Source: JAAXGI01 sp965206975 | GTDB taxonomy: Bacteria; Gemmatimonadota; Gemmatimonadetes; Longimicrobiales; Gaopeijiaceae | Length of the DNA stretch: 64,000 nt | Direction of reading: 5' to 3' | NCBI GenBank assembly: GCA_965206975.1 | Contig: OZ242253.1 | Coordinates: forward strand, 372,001 to 436,000 | In this document: piece by piece, positions 24,370 to 32,892 of the stretch | How the letters are laid out: every line of letters begins with the position of its first letter | Numbering within the stretch: the first letter of the stretch is position 1 | Program-made: the position numbers and the translations under genes | Notes under the pieces: model-generated | What the model saw: the letters and a program-made list of their open reading frames with translations, nothing else | Databases searched by the model: none | What the model was told of the DNA's origin: nothing

Positions 24370-27300
24370 TCAGCGATTGAGGGTCAGCCCGAAGACGAAG
24401 GAACGCGTCTGCGGGTTGTTGAAGTACTCGAGCCCGCGGCCGAGCGTCTGGCCGTTGAGATTGCTTTCGGGATCGATCCCCGTGTAGTCGGTCCACGTCT
24501 TCAGATTCCGGGCGCTCACCGTGAGGACCGCGTCGGAGAGGCCGATGCGGCCGAGGAAGTCCAGGTCCTCGAGGAGGTAGGAGACCGAGATGCCGCGGAG
24601 CTTCACGAAGCCGGCATCCTCGACGAACTGCGTGAACGGCCCCGTGAACCCGCTCCCGATGTTGCTGAGGAAGTAGAGCTGGTCGACGAGCACCGGCATT
24701 CCGGCACCGGGGCCGGCCACGTTTTCGCCGGCCAGCGTGGAGTTGCTGTCCGCGCCGGTGTTGCTCTGGCCGAACACGACCGTGGTCCCGTCGCCGTGAT
24801 ACGGCTCCGTGTCCTTGTGGGCGCCGAAGTAGTAGAGCGCACCCTTGGTGCCGTTCCACATGTCGCCGCCGTACTTGATGTCGATCAGGCTGCTGATGAT
24901 GAGGTTGTCGCCCACCCGGATGGTATTGAGGATGCTGGCGGTCCAGTCCGGGTTCGGGTCCCCCGCAACCCGCTCGCGCGGATCGTACTGCGGATAGCCG
25001 TCATCGCCGATGTAGATGTCACCTTCGTTCCAGCCGCCGAACATGGCGTCGATGTCGTAGCCCTCGTCACTCTTGTTCCCGGCTCCGAAGCGGATGAAGT
25101 CGTCGCCGAAGAGCGCACCGATGGGGTAGCATTCGGTGATATTCCCGCTGGCGTCCCTCTCGGGCGCCACGACCGAGCTGGTCGCCCCCGTGAAGCCGGT
25201 GAGTGCGATTTCCTCGGTCCCGGCCAGATCCAGGACGCAGCTCTTGTTGGTGGCCCACTGGCCTTCGATCGACCAGCGCAGCCCCGGCCGGTCGATCGCC
25301 TCGAAGCCGGCCATCAGCTCCCATCCCTCGTTCTCGAACTCCGCGGCGTTCGCATACTTGCTGAAGAACCCCGTGCTCGGCGGGACGTCGACCTCGAGGA
25401 TCGCGTCGGTGGTCTTCTGCCGGTAGTACGTGACGCCGAGCGAGAGCCGGTTGTCGAGCAGCGCCAGCTCCGCCCCCGCCTCGTACTCGGTGGTGCGCTC
25501 GGGCTCGATGTCCTGGTTGCCGAGAGTTCCCTGCGAGACCACGCCCTCGGCCCCCCCGTAGATCGTCTCCAGCCCGTTCGGACTGAGCCAACCGTCCGAG
25601 ATCAGCCCCTTCTGGAACGCATTGACATTCGAGAAGACCGGGGGCTGCTTGCCCGCGATCCCGTAGGCGGCGCGGAGCTTCCCGAAGCTGACCGGAAGGT
25701 CGCCGACGTAGTCGGTGAATTCCCACGCCGTGCTGAATTTCGGATACGCGAAGTGGGAGTCCCCCGCGCCGAAGGTGTTCGAGCCGTCGTAGCGCACACC
25801 GCCCGTGAAGAAGAGCTCGTCCCAGAGGTCGAGCTGCCCCTGGGCGAAGTATCCGCTGGTGCGGATCGTCTCGGTGTACTCGTCCGGGCTCTGGTCAACC
25901 GTGAAGTCGAGCTGGTCGGTGCCGAGGAAGAGCGTCTGGCCGTTGACCTGGTAGCGGCGGTACTCGCGGTGATTCAGGTTCTGGCCGACCGTGAGGCTTC
26001 CGATCGCATCGTTGCTGAAGCTGTGGTCGATCGTCGCCGTCAGGTTGTGGTCCACCTGGAGGTTGACCAGGTCCGCGCGGATCAGCCGGCCGTTCGGGAA
26101 GTCCGACGAGCTCTTCGGGAAGAGGGCGGTCCGCTCGTCGGCCGAATAGTCGGCTCCGAGCGTGTAGCGCACCGTGATGTCCGCCGTCGGCGTGTAGTTC
26201 ACCCCGACGTTCCCGAACGTTCGCCCCACCGACGCCGTGTTCAGCAGCTCGTTGGCGATCCAGAACGGGTTGTCGTATCCGCGCCGCTCCGTCACCGTCT
26301 CCGGGAAGGCGTTCCGGTAGGAGCGGTGCAGTCCGTTGTCCGGATCCAGGTAGGGGAGGTTGTCAAAGTCCGGGGGCGTGCGGAGCGCGGCCAGGTGGAT
26401 CCCGCTGATGTTGGAGCCCGCCTGGACCAGCTCCGAAGCGGAATTGCTGTAGGCGAAGTTCCCGTCCAGGCGGAGGTCGTCGCGGAAGGCATGGCTTCCG
26501 CGAAGCCGGACGGTCGTCCTCTCGTACTGCGAGTTGCCGCGGACCACGCCCGCCTGGTCCAGCCGGCCGAGCGAAAGGTAGTACGTGGTGCGGTCGCTCC
26601 CGCCGGACATCGTGAGATGCTGGTCGTAGGTGTTCGCCGTCTTGTAGAGCTCGCCGGCGTGGTCGTAGACCGTCGCGCCCGGGCCGAGCAGGGGTCCCCA
26701 GGACAGCGGGCTGGTCGCCGACGGCTCGCCGCTCACGCCCTGGCCATACGCCGTATTCAGGGGCTGGAGGTGGCTGACCTGGTCGTTCGAGTAGCTGCCC
26801 GAATACGAGACGTTGCTCGTGCCGGGCCGTCCCGACTTGGTCGTGATCAGGATCACGCCGTTGGCGGCTCGCGAGCCGTACACCGCGGCGGCGGCGGGAC
26901 CCTTCAGGATCTGAAGATCCTCGATGTCCGCAGGGTTCAGGTCCTGGGCGCGGTTCGCGACAGCCGTCCCCGTCGACGAGGCCTCGATCCGGGTCGTCGA
27001 GTTGTCGATGGGCACCCCGTCGATCACGAAGAGCGGCTGGTTCGAACCGAGGAGCGAGTTCGCGCCCCGGATGCGGATGTAGGCGCCGGCGCCCGGGTCG
27101 CCGGACGAGCTCGTCACCTCGACGTTGGGAGCCTTCCCGGCCAGCGCCGCGACGATGTTGCTCTCGTTGCTCCGGACGATCTCGGTGGCCTCGACCTCGT
27201 TGATCGTCACGCCCAGCTTGGCGCGCTCCACCTCGATACCGACGCCGGTCACCACGATCTCCTCGAGCTGGAGAGGATCGGAAGCGAGCACGAAGTCGAT

Positions 27301-27642
27301 GATCTGGGCCCCCGGGGAGAGTGTGGCCGTCCGGCTCGCCGAAGTCCGCCCGACCAGACGCGCGCCGACCGTGACTTCCTGGCCGGTGGCCCGCGAGGCC
27401 GGGATGATCAGTTCGTAACGGCCCTCCTGATCGGTGAGAGTGCCGAGGTTCATGCTCTCGATCGAAACGGCGACGAATGCGATGGGGAGTCCGCCTTCGG
27501 CCGCCACCTGGCCGGTGATCATCGTCGGCTGCTGGGCGGCAAGGAAGGCGGGCAGCAGCGCGAACGCGAGGAGCGCAGATGGGGATGCAAGCCTCCTGCC
27601 CCACCTCGATCCGGACGGGGATCCAAGCACGGATCGGCGCAT
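24370..27642 (-). CDS. SusC/RagA-family TonB-dependent outer-membrane transporter
   Basis: A 1090-residue transporter that imports large nutrients through the outer membrane with energy from TonB. After the signal peptide (ASPSALLAFALLPAFLAAQQ), a carboxypeptidase-like regulatory domain spans about residues 40-125 (MITGQVAAEGGLPIAFVAVS, TDQEGRYELIIP). The plug starts at LEEIVVTGVGIEVERAKLG and contains IRGANSLLGSNQPLFVIDGV and LQILKGPAAAAVYGSRAANG, the family signature. The 22-strand barrel fills the rest, ending in FVFGLTLNR. ATG 27642 has GGGAGG six bases upstream. The size is typical of the family. With SusD it forms a complete uptake pair, and it is flanked by the duplicated dehydrogenase segment. 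Confidence 0.95.
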   Translation of the reverse strand: MRRSVLGSPSGSRWGRRLASPSALLAFALLPAFLAAQQPTMITGQVAAEGGLPIAFVAVSIESMNLGTLTDQEGRYELIIPASRATGQEVTVGARLVGRTSASRTATLSPGAQIIDFVLASDPLQLEEIVVTGVGIEVERAKLGVTINEVEATEIVRSNESNIVAALAGKAPNVEVTSSSGDPGAGAYIRIRGANSLLGSNQPLFVIDGVPIDNSTTRIEASSTGTAVANRAQDLNPADIEDLQILKGPAAAAVYGSRAANGVILITTKSGRPGTSNVSYSGSYSNDQVSHLQPLNTAYGQGVSGEPSATSPLSWGPLLGPGATVYDHAGELYKTANTYDQHLTMSGGSDRTTYYLSLGRLDQAGVVRGNSQYERTTVRLRGSHAFRDDLRLDGNFAYSNSASELVQAGSNISGIHLAALRTPPDFDNLPYLDPDNGLHRSYRNAFPETVTERRGYDNPFWIANELLNTASVGRTFGNVGVNYTPTADITVRYTLGADYSADERTALFPKSSSDFPNGRLIRADLVNLQVDHNLTATIDHSFSNDAIGSLTVGQNLNHREYRRYQVNGQTLFLGTDQLDFTVDQSPDEYTETIRTSGYFAQGQLDLWDELFFTGGVRYDGSNTFGAGDSHFAYPKFSTAWEFTDYVGDLPVSFGKLRAAYGIAGKQPPVFSNVNAFQKGLISDGWLSPNGLETIYGGAEGVVSQGTLGNQDIEPERTTEYEAGAELALLDNRLSLGVTYYRQKTTDAILEVDVPPSTGFFSKYANAAEFENEGWELMAGFEAIDRPGLRWSIEGQWATNKSCVLDLAGTEEIALTGFTGATSSVVAPERDASGNITECYPIGALFGDDFIRFGAGNKSDEGYDIDAMFGGWNEGDIYIGDDGYPQYDPRERVAGDPNPDWTASILNTIRVGDNLIISSLIDIKYGGDMWNGTKGALYYFGAHKDTEPYHGDGTTVVFGQSNTGADSNSTLAGENVAGPGAGMPVLVDQLYFLSNIGSGFTGPFTQFVEDAGFVKLRGISVSYLLEDLDFLGRIGLSDAVLTVSARNLKTWTDYTGIDPESNLNGQTLGRGLEYFNNPQTRSFVFGLTLNR

Positions 27643-27908
27643 GGCTACCTCCCTTCGGGTGAAGACCACCGGGTTGAGCCAGATACGCGCACGAAAGCGG
27701 CCGATGGCCGGCGGCAACTGGCTTCAACGTACGATAGCAGTGGCGCCGGGGGCACGAAGCGGGACTGCGATGCGCTCACCCGGAGAGGCCCGCCGGAAGG
27801 ACCGTCCCTCCCGAGGCTTGCCGGGGAATTGGCCTCGACGGCGGATTCCCGGAGCTCCCCCGTCCTGGCGGGACCGGCCTGGGGTCCCGAGACCACGCGC
27901 TTGGGATC

Positions 27909-28275
27909 GTTCAACTTCGACGATCCGATGATCGAGGAGGGGTATTCCAGCAGGCGGAGCTACGCACAGAGCAAGCTGGCCCAGATCCTCTTCACCTTCG
28001 ATTTCGCGGGAGAGCTCGAGGACACGGGAATCCAGGTGAACGCACTCCACCCCGCGACGCTGATGGACACGGACATGGTCGTGTCGGCCGGCGGGCGGCC
28101 CCGGAGCTCGGTCGTAGAGGGACGAGAGGCGGTGATGCACCTCATCGTCTCCGAGAACGTCGGCAGCGGCCGGTACTTCAACGGACTCAGGCCGTCCCGG
28201 GCCGACGGTCAGGCGTACGACGAAGAGGCGCGGGCCCGGCTGCGGCGCCTGAGCGAGGAGCCGATCGGCCGCTGA
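27909..28275 (+). pseudogene. 3' fragment of the short-chain dehydrogenase gene
   Basis: The frame encodes FNFDDPMIEEGYSSRRSYAQ onward to the same C-terminus as the gene at 21239-22165 (RLRRLSEEPIGR against RLRRLSEELVGR). The cofactor-binding half is missing, so it cannot be an enzyme. No start codon or ribosome-binding site precedes it. Differences from the full gene are mostly single substitutions. Confidence 0.85.
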
Positions 28276-28317
28276 CCGGGCGCGCCGAGAGGTCCCGGGG
28301 ACCGGCGGGAGCGGGAG
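27911..28317 (+). repeat. Direct repeat, right copy
   Basis: Second copy of the 21801-22208 segment, including the C-terminal coding part and the first bases after the stop codon. Its left junction is abrupt, just after GGGATCG at 27909, marking a recombination breakpoint. Confidence 0.85.
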
Positions 28318-28376
28318 TCCCGGCTTCGCCGCATCTCCGCTGGCTGTCGTTTACGGGCTGATTGTCTCTCTGCCTG

Positions 28377-29777
28377 TCACTCGATCCAGGCCTCCTGCCA
28401 GGCCGTGAACTCGGACGGCCTGATCCGGTGGCGCGCGAAATTTCCTTCGTGCAGGCTCAGAAGCTCTCTCTCGGCGATCTCGCGAAACCGCTCGCCCTCC
28501 TCTGGATGAATGTGTTCCCCTGTCCATCGGCCGACGTGGGCCACGGCCTGCTTCTTGTCCATTCGCCCGAGAACGACTCCGCCGACAACCTCGCGGAGCG
28601 CCGTCCGGTGCCGCATCCGAAACGGATCGGGCTCGCCGAGCGACTGCCGGACCGCGGCGTAGCGGGCGGCGGATCGCCGATAGGCCCAGACGAAGACGTC
28701 GCGAAACAGTTCGACGCGGTTCAGCTCGTATACGCCGAGCATGGCTTCGGTATAGATGTCCCGCGGCACATCCTCGAAGGACAGCGGCGATAGATTCGCC
28801 TTGATCAGCGGAATGTTCGCGGAGAGCCGCGACACCCGCTTGTTCACATCGTCGAACGGCTGCAGGTAGGGAAGCTGCACCATCGTGAAAAAGGCCTGCT
28901 CGAAAGGATCGACGATCGCCGACGCGGTGGCGAGCGTCCGGTCGAAGCACTCTTCGATGAGCTCTGGCACTTCCAGCGGATGAAAGACCGAGCCTGCGAT
29001 ACCGATGCCGATACGGCGGAGCCGGCCCGCCGCGCGTGAGTCCGGAAGCAGGTTGCCCGCCAAGAGCGCATGAAGGTTGAGAATGCTGTAGCGGTTGAAG
29101 CCGATCTCCTCCGCCGCCTCGACGAGAAACTCGATCGCGTCCTTGTGGTTGAGGATCATCTGCGCTTCGGCCCGCGGCCTGCCTTCCGCTTCTTCGCCGA
29201 CATCGAGCAGACGCGTGGTTTCGAGCAGCGAATAGGTGTTGCCCTCGAGGCGGCTTGAGTTCCAGGACAGATCGATCAGCAGCCTGTCGAGAATCCGCTT
29301 CGCATAGGTGCCGGCGGCCTGTTCGGCGATCTTCGGCCTGCCAACCTCCTGGAGGAGCACCCGCTCCGCCTGGCAGAGATAGAAGGTCTCGTTGGGCCGG
29401 TACGAATCGAGGAACGCCCGGTCATAGCCAACCGGCTCGCGTGCCTCCGGCGGCCGAAGGACATGCCGCCGAATCTCGGCGCCCGCCTCGGAGAGTGGCA
29501 CCGGGACTGTGAGCCGCATACGGACCGTGGGGGTTCCTGCAGCCGCCCGGAGCGCCAGCGGGACCACTTTCGGCACGCGGTAGCGCGCCCAGCGGCCCGA
29601 ACTCTCCATGATCAGACGTTTGCGATCGACGAGGGATTTGAGACGGTATTGCACCGTCCGGCGCGGTGGCGCGGGCTCCAATGCATCGTTGATCTCTTGC
29701 GCAGTCACGGCTTCCGGATGCTGCCGCACAGCCTCCTCGATCGCCCGCAAGTCCTCTTCCCGAATGCGCCGCGCCAC
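28377..29777 (-). CDS. Fic-family protein with N-terminal winged helix and non-canonical active-site motif
   Basis: A 466-residue protein. The first 60 residues look like a winged helix (AVTAQEINDALEPAPPRRTVQYRLKSLVDRKRL). SSRLEGNTYSLLETTRLL at about residue 175 matches the (S/T)xxxE(G/N) inhibitory helix that precedes many Fic domains. The Fic core follows, but the usual HPFxxGNGR signature reads LQPFDDVNKRVSRL, with Gln in place of the catalytic His and Lys in place of the last Gly. I believe this variant recurs in a branch of the family, so it may be a different activity or a regulator and not decay. GTG 29777 follows GGAGAGACAAG. Three palindromes upstream suggest self-regulation by the winged helix. 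Confidence 0.85.
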   Translation of the reverse strand: MARRIREEDLRAIEEAVRQHPEAVTAQEINDALEPAPPRRTVQYRLKSLVDRKRLIMESSGRWARYRVPKVVPLALRAAAGTPTVRMRLTVPVPLSEAGAEIRRHVLRPPEAREPVGYDRAFLDSYRPNETFYLCQAERVLLQEVGRPKIAEQAAGTYAKRILDRLLIDLSWNSSRLEGNTYSLLETTRLLDVGEEAEGRPRAEAQMILNHKDAIEFLVEAAEEIGFNRYSILNLHALLAGNLLPDSRAAGRLRRIGIGIAGSVFHPLEVPELIEECFDRTLATASAIVDPFEQAFFTMVQLPYLQPFDDVNKRVSRLSANIPLIKANLSPLSFEDVPRDIYTEAMLGVYELNRVELFRDVFVWAYRRSAARYAAVRQSLGEPDPFRMRHRTALREVVGGVVLGRMDKKQAVAHVGRWTGEHIHPEEGERFREIAERELLSLHEGNFARHRIRPSEFTAWQEAWIE

Positions 29778-29788
29778 CTTGTCTCTCC

Positions 29789-29903
29789 AAATTGCGTGTA
29801 AGACTCTACACGCAATTTATATCGGCTGTCCGCAATTACCAAGACTATACGCAATTTATACTGCGTATAGCCCGTAACTTTTGCGCGTAGGACGCTAGGC
29901 GCA
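29789..29903 (-). promoter_or_regulatory. Cluster of palindromic operators upstream of the Fic gene
   Basis: Six half-sites of the form TGCGYNTA occur in 115 bases. Site 1 (29789-29818) is AAATTGCGTGTA with a 6-base spacer and its perfect complement; it ends 12 bases before the start codon. Site 2 (29845-29870) is CTATACGCA and TGCGTATAG facing outward around 8 bases. Site 3 (29882-29903) is TGCGCGTAG/CTAGGCGCA, again with a 6-base gap between TGCGCGTA and TAGGCGCA and one mismatch. AT-rich TATAAATT segments between sites could be promoter -10 regions on the minus strand. Confidence 0.75.
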
Positions 29904-30084
29904 GGTTTCGCACGACGCTTTCGTCCTTGGCAACGCGCAAAGCGCGCCGGGATCCCGGCGGCACCGCGGTGGATGACCCGGTGCGGACCGGCCCCGTCTC
30001 GGCCGACCTCGAGCCAGGCCCACCACGGTTTCGCGCGGGCCTCCGGGCGTCGACCGGGGAGCCCACCGAATGTTGCGTGTGAGG

Positions 30085-30440
30085 CGTGAAGGCCCGGGGG
30101 AGCCCAGCGTCCTTCAGGCGACGCTTGAGGAGACCGCGAGTGGTCACGCCCCCAGCGCCGGAGACCGGACGAGGTGTGGACATCTGCCGTGCGGAAGAGC
30201 GGGAACTCGTTGGGATCCTCGGCGATCTCGGCAGCCTCGATGTACTCCGCGACCGACGATCCCGGTCGATCGGAATCTGGATCTCCCGCTCCTTCCCGCG
30301 CTTCTCGCGGAAACAGGGGGAACGGTGCGCACCATATCGTCGCGCAAGTCCCGGAGGCGCAGCTGGGCCATCGCGCCCACACCGTCAAGATCTTCCACAC
30401 AAGCCGGCGCACATGCCGGCCGTTCACCGCAGCCGACGGC
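30085..30440 (-). pseudogene. Decayed tyrosine recombinase fragment
   Basis: Pieces in several minus-strand frames line up with a XerC/D-type recombinase catalytic domain. MAQLRLRDLRDDMVRTV comes from about 30370-30330, FREKRGKEREIQIPIDRDR from about 30310-30250, and then in another frame VAEYIEAAEIAEDPNEFPLF with RTAD from about 30240-30170. At least two frame changes separate them, and the active-site region with the Tyr is missing or unreadable. It is clearly dead. Confidence 0.55.
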
Positions 30441-30729
30441 TCGGGATCCCGAGGCCACGCGCGCGGGATCCTTACATAACAGCCTCTCTGCTAGAAAATC
30501 GGGTGAAACGGGTGCATGATCAGAATCTGCCGGGAATCACCCGCCGGAGCCCAACCGCCCCCCTTTGGAAACAATGGACAGGGCGAAGGTGGAAGCCGTG
30601 GGCCAGACTACTACGCCACCCCCCCGGAACGGAAGGGAGAACTGACGACCATGCTCAGACACCCCACCCTCGACCTCCTCCGCGAACCCCGCCGTTAGAG
30701 CGGTAGGCCCTTCGGGAATCTATCCGGCC

Positions 30730-31068
30730 TCAGGAGAAGAAGCCGCGCAATGACCGTAGCACTTCCTCCATCTTCTCGGTCCTGAGGGCACCGATCCGCT
30801 TGGCGATGAGCGAAGAGTGCATCGTAAACAGCTTGGTTGCCTTCACCATCGATGGCTTGGGAAGCCCACCTGTCGCCAAGTCGCCGCGCCAAAGACGCAC
30901 CGCGTTCGGGTCATCCGTGATGTGTGAGGTGACGGCCGCCAGCACGAGATCCTCTCCGGCGGCATTGAAGGAATCCGGGGAAAGGACCAGCTCGGGGCGT
31001 CTCTTGGATGATGTGAGATCGGTGAAGGGGAAGGAGACGAGAACGATGTCGCCCTGCCTATAGGCCAT
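30730..31068 (-). CDS. mazF: MazF/PemK-type toxin endoribonuclease
   Basis: A 112-residue protein of the PemK/MazF fold, which cuts mRNA. YRQGDIVLVSFPFTDLTSSK and RRPELVLSPDSFN are the N-terminal beta strands of the family, followed by LVLAAVTSHI and KATKLFTMHSSLIAKRIGAL with the conserved Arg/Ser region. ATG 31068 lies inside the antitoxin gene, overlapping its end by 11 bases. An in-frame start at 31080 would also fall in the antitoxin. The intact pair sits in the toxin cluster and probably forms a two-gene operon transcribed from upstream of the antitoxin. Confidence 0.88.
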   Translation of the reverse strand: MAYRQGDIVLVSFPFTDLTSSKRRPELVLSPDSFNAAGEDLVLAAVTSHITDDPNAVRLWRGDLATGGLPKPSMVKATKLFTMHSSLIAKRIGALRTEKMEEVLRSLRGFFS

Positions 31069-31258
31069 CGTAGACGGCATCCTCCTCGTTCTCCCAGAAC
31101 TCGAAGCTGCGCCCCGAAGCCTTCAACCACGGAACGTCGGCCGCAAGCCGTTTCAGCTCGCTCTCGGAGAAGACTTGATAGACCTCGCCGGGCGTGGGTT
31201 CTTCCACCTCCTGCAGGGGCGCAAACACCCCATCCTTGTATTCGGCCTTGATGCTCAT
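31058..31258 (-). CDS. Antitoxin partner of the MazF-type toxin (AF2212/DUF104-like)
   Basis: A 66-residue protein beginning MSIKAEYKDGVFAPLQEVEE with a short beta-rich motif (Lys-Ala-x-Tyr-x-Asp-Gly-Val-Phe-x-Pro-Leu). This is typical of the small DUF104/AF2212-type antitoxins that precede MazF or PIN toxins. The C-terminal acidic segment FEFWENEEDAVYDGL probably occupies the toxin active site. It overlaps the toxin start. Confidence 0.75.
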   Translation of the reverse strand: MSIKAEYKDGVFAPLQEVEEPTPGEVYQVFSESELKRLAADVPWLKASGRSFEFWENEEDAVYDGL

Positions 31259-31642
31259 GGTCCATTGACGCTATCAGACAATCGGCGGCGGCGCTAGGAG
31301 TTCCAGCGAGAGAGAGCAGACGCCGCATGGGAGCACTTCCCTAGGTCACTAGCTGCGGGTCCTGCGTCTCCACCTGCCGAAGCAGGTTGCTCAACCTCGA
31401 CACGAGTCGCTCCGTTCTGGTCTGATTCTCTAGTCTGGATCCTGCTATGGGTCTACAGCGCTTCCCGCTGGGGCCAAAGGGTTTCTACCGATGTCGTTTT
31501 CTGTACACTGGCTGGTCTAAGCGTCAAGCCGCCTGCCGTCCGCGTGCCCAGTGCATTTTTGGCCAAATCTTGGGTCGGCGTAGAGGAAGACGGCCTCGAA
31601 TTCCCGCCAGCGGTGTTGATCGGGTGCGAATGCACATAGTAG
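31259..31642. other. Gene-free stretch, probably where the ATPase N-terminus was lost
   Basis: No gene is supported. The plus strand has stop codons in all frames up to TAG just before 31643, where homology to the ATPase begins abruptly. The N-terminal Walker A part must have been deleted or scrambled here. Confidence 0.4.
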
Positions 31643-32398
31643 GAGGGTGAGCCCGGCGAGCCCGAGGATCTCTTTGAGGTTATCTCGGGGACCGTTCGGC
31701 CTCTGGCACTCCTGATTCAGGCCGGAAACCACGACGACGGCACCAAGTTCCCGCTGGCCGAGGATGGCTCCCTCGATTGGCGTTCTCCGGCGATGCGGCG
31801 TGCGGCGGCCGAGCGAGCGATGTTGCCACCGATCCAGTTCGTGACGGCCGAGTCGCTACACGCTCGCGAGATGGCTGGCGCATGGAACCACGTCATCCGT
31901 CATGGGCGGGAATCTGAAGTTGTTGAAGCGATGAGAATCCTTCAGGAGGAGCTGCAGTCAATACAGTTTCTCGCCGGTGAACCAACGGGAAGCGGAGGGT
32001 CGGGTGGGATCCTGTTGGGGTTCAAACCCGGGACTCCCCGGGTGCCGATCGACAGCTATGGGGACGGCATGCGCCGCCTCCTCGCGCTTTCCCTTTCGCT
32101 GGTGCGGGCGGCAGAGGGAGTCCTCCTGGTTGACGAGATCGATACTGGCCTGCATTGGGCGGTCATGGAGGAAATGTGGAATCTCGTGGTTGATGCGGCG
32201 ATGACGTCGTCCATTCAGGTTTTTGCGACGACCCACAGCTTGGACTGCATCATCGGCCTTGCGGCGCTACTCAGGAAGCGACCGGATTTGGCGGATGCCG
32301 TCTCGATTCAGAAGATCGAACGGCAACTGGATCGCAGTGTGAGCTTTGGTGCGGATGAAATCATCACCGCGGCCGATCTGAGCATCGAACTCCGTTGA
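31643..32398 (+). pseudogene. AAA-family ATPase, N-terminally truncated
   Basis: The open stretch from 31643 encodes EPEDLFEVISGTVRPLALLI and DGTKFPLAEDGSLDWRSPAM, then the ATP-grasping second half of an AAA_21/OLD-like ATPase: the signature-like SYGDGMRRLLALSLSLVRA, Walker B GVLLVDEIDTGLHW, and the switch IQVFATTHSLDC. The Walker A motif and the first part are missing. Such ATPases act with a TOPRIM-type nuclease in phage-defence or restriction-like pairs, and the next frame fits that. A 201-residue product from ATG 31793 is possible but could not bind ATP normally. Confidence 0.7.
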
Positions 32399-32476
32399 CG
32401 ATTCGATCCGCGAGGCAGTCCGAGCTGTTCATCGAGGGCACTGACGATGAGCATGCGATCCGTCATCTGCCGATCC
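32395..32476 (+). pseudogene. Start of a TOPRIM-like (DUF3226-type) protein, truncated
   Basis: TTG at 32395 overlaps the ATPase stop (TTGA) and reads MTIRSARQSELFIEGTDDEH and AIRHLP. The LF(I/V)EGxDD(x)H opening is characteristic of the TOPRIM-related DUF3226 partner genes that follow such ATPases. After about 27 codons the sequence changes into the reverse strand of a RelE gene, so the rest is gone. Confidence 0.55.
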
Positions 32477-32635
32477 GGACCCCTGAATTGTCACGGCGCC
32501 GGCCGGCCGCGAGGTCGTGGTGAGCCCGTCGCTCGCCTCTGCGGTGCGGCACCGGGCGGTCCGATCGAGGATCTTCTTGAGTGCCCGTTCTGCCGCGGGC
32601 TTGAGGTAGACGGTGTGTCTCGGTATCTCGGTCAC
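32470..32635 (-). pseudogene. RelE-type toxin, 3' truncated
   Basis: From ATG 32635 the frame reads MTEIPRHTVYLKPAAERALK and, after a weakly conserved stretch, RPAGAVTIQGS, the expected first two-thirds of a RelE/ParE-fold toxin. The catalytic C-terminal strands are missing because the gene is cut at about 32470, exactly where the opposite-strand TOPRIM-like gene is cut. It follows its antitoxin gene by 11 bases. Confidence 0.65.
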
Positions 32636-32646
32636 GCGGTGTCAGC

Positions 32647-32892
32647 CTACAGGGCGAGCTCGGCCCTTATCTCGTCCCAACTCCGGTGACCTGGTTCCTT
32701 CAGCGCCTTCTGGGCCGCCTTGAGGTCCGTCCGGTTCTCGAGGGCTTCGAGCAGCTCGAGGTCATCCGCGCTGACAAGGGCGGCAACGGTCTTTCCGTAC
32801 CGCTCAACCGCAATGCGCTCGCCCTGATGGACCACGCGGTTGAGGGTGTCAGAGAACGCGCTACGCAGTTTGGTGGCGGAAACCTTGGCCAT
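32647..32892 (-). CDS. Phd/YefM-family antitoxin
   Basis: An 81-residue antitoxin. MAKVSATKLRSAFSDTLNRV and GERIAVERYGKTVAALVSAD form the Phd/YefM DNA-binding fold, and ENRTDLKAAQKALKEPGHRS would bind the toxin. ATG 32892 follows AGGAAGAAGGCA. The downstream toxin is broken, so the antitoxin is now an orphan. A TATACAAT-like segment near 32948 may belong to its promoter region. Confidence 0.85.
   Translation of the reverse strand: MAKVSATKLRSAFSDTLNRVVHQGERIAVERYGKTVAALVSADDLELLEALENRTDLKAAQKALKEPGHRSWDEIRAELAL

Noticed and set aside
24106..28275. A 1389-codon open frame on the plus strand across the SusC/SusD region
   Set aside because: It is antisense to the clear SusC and SusD genes. Only its last 120 codons are real, as the dehydrogenase fragment; the rest is a GC-driven shadow frame.
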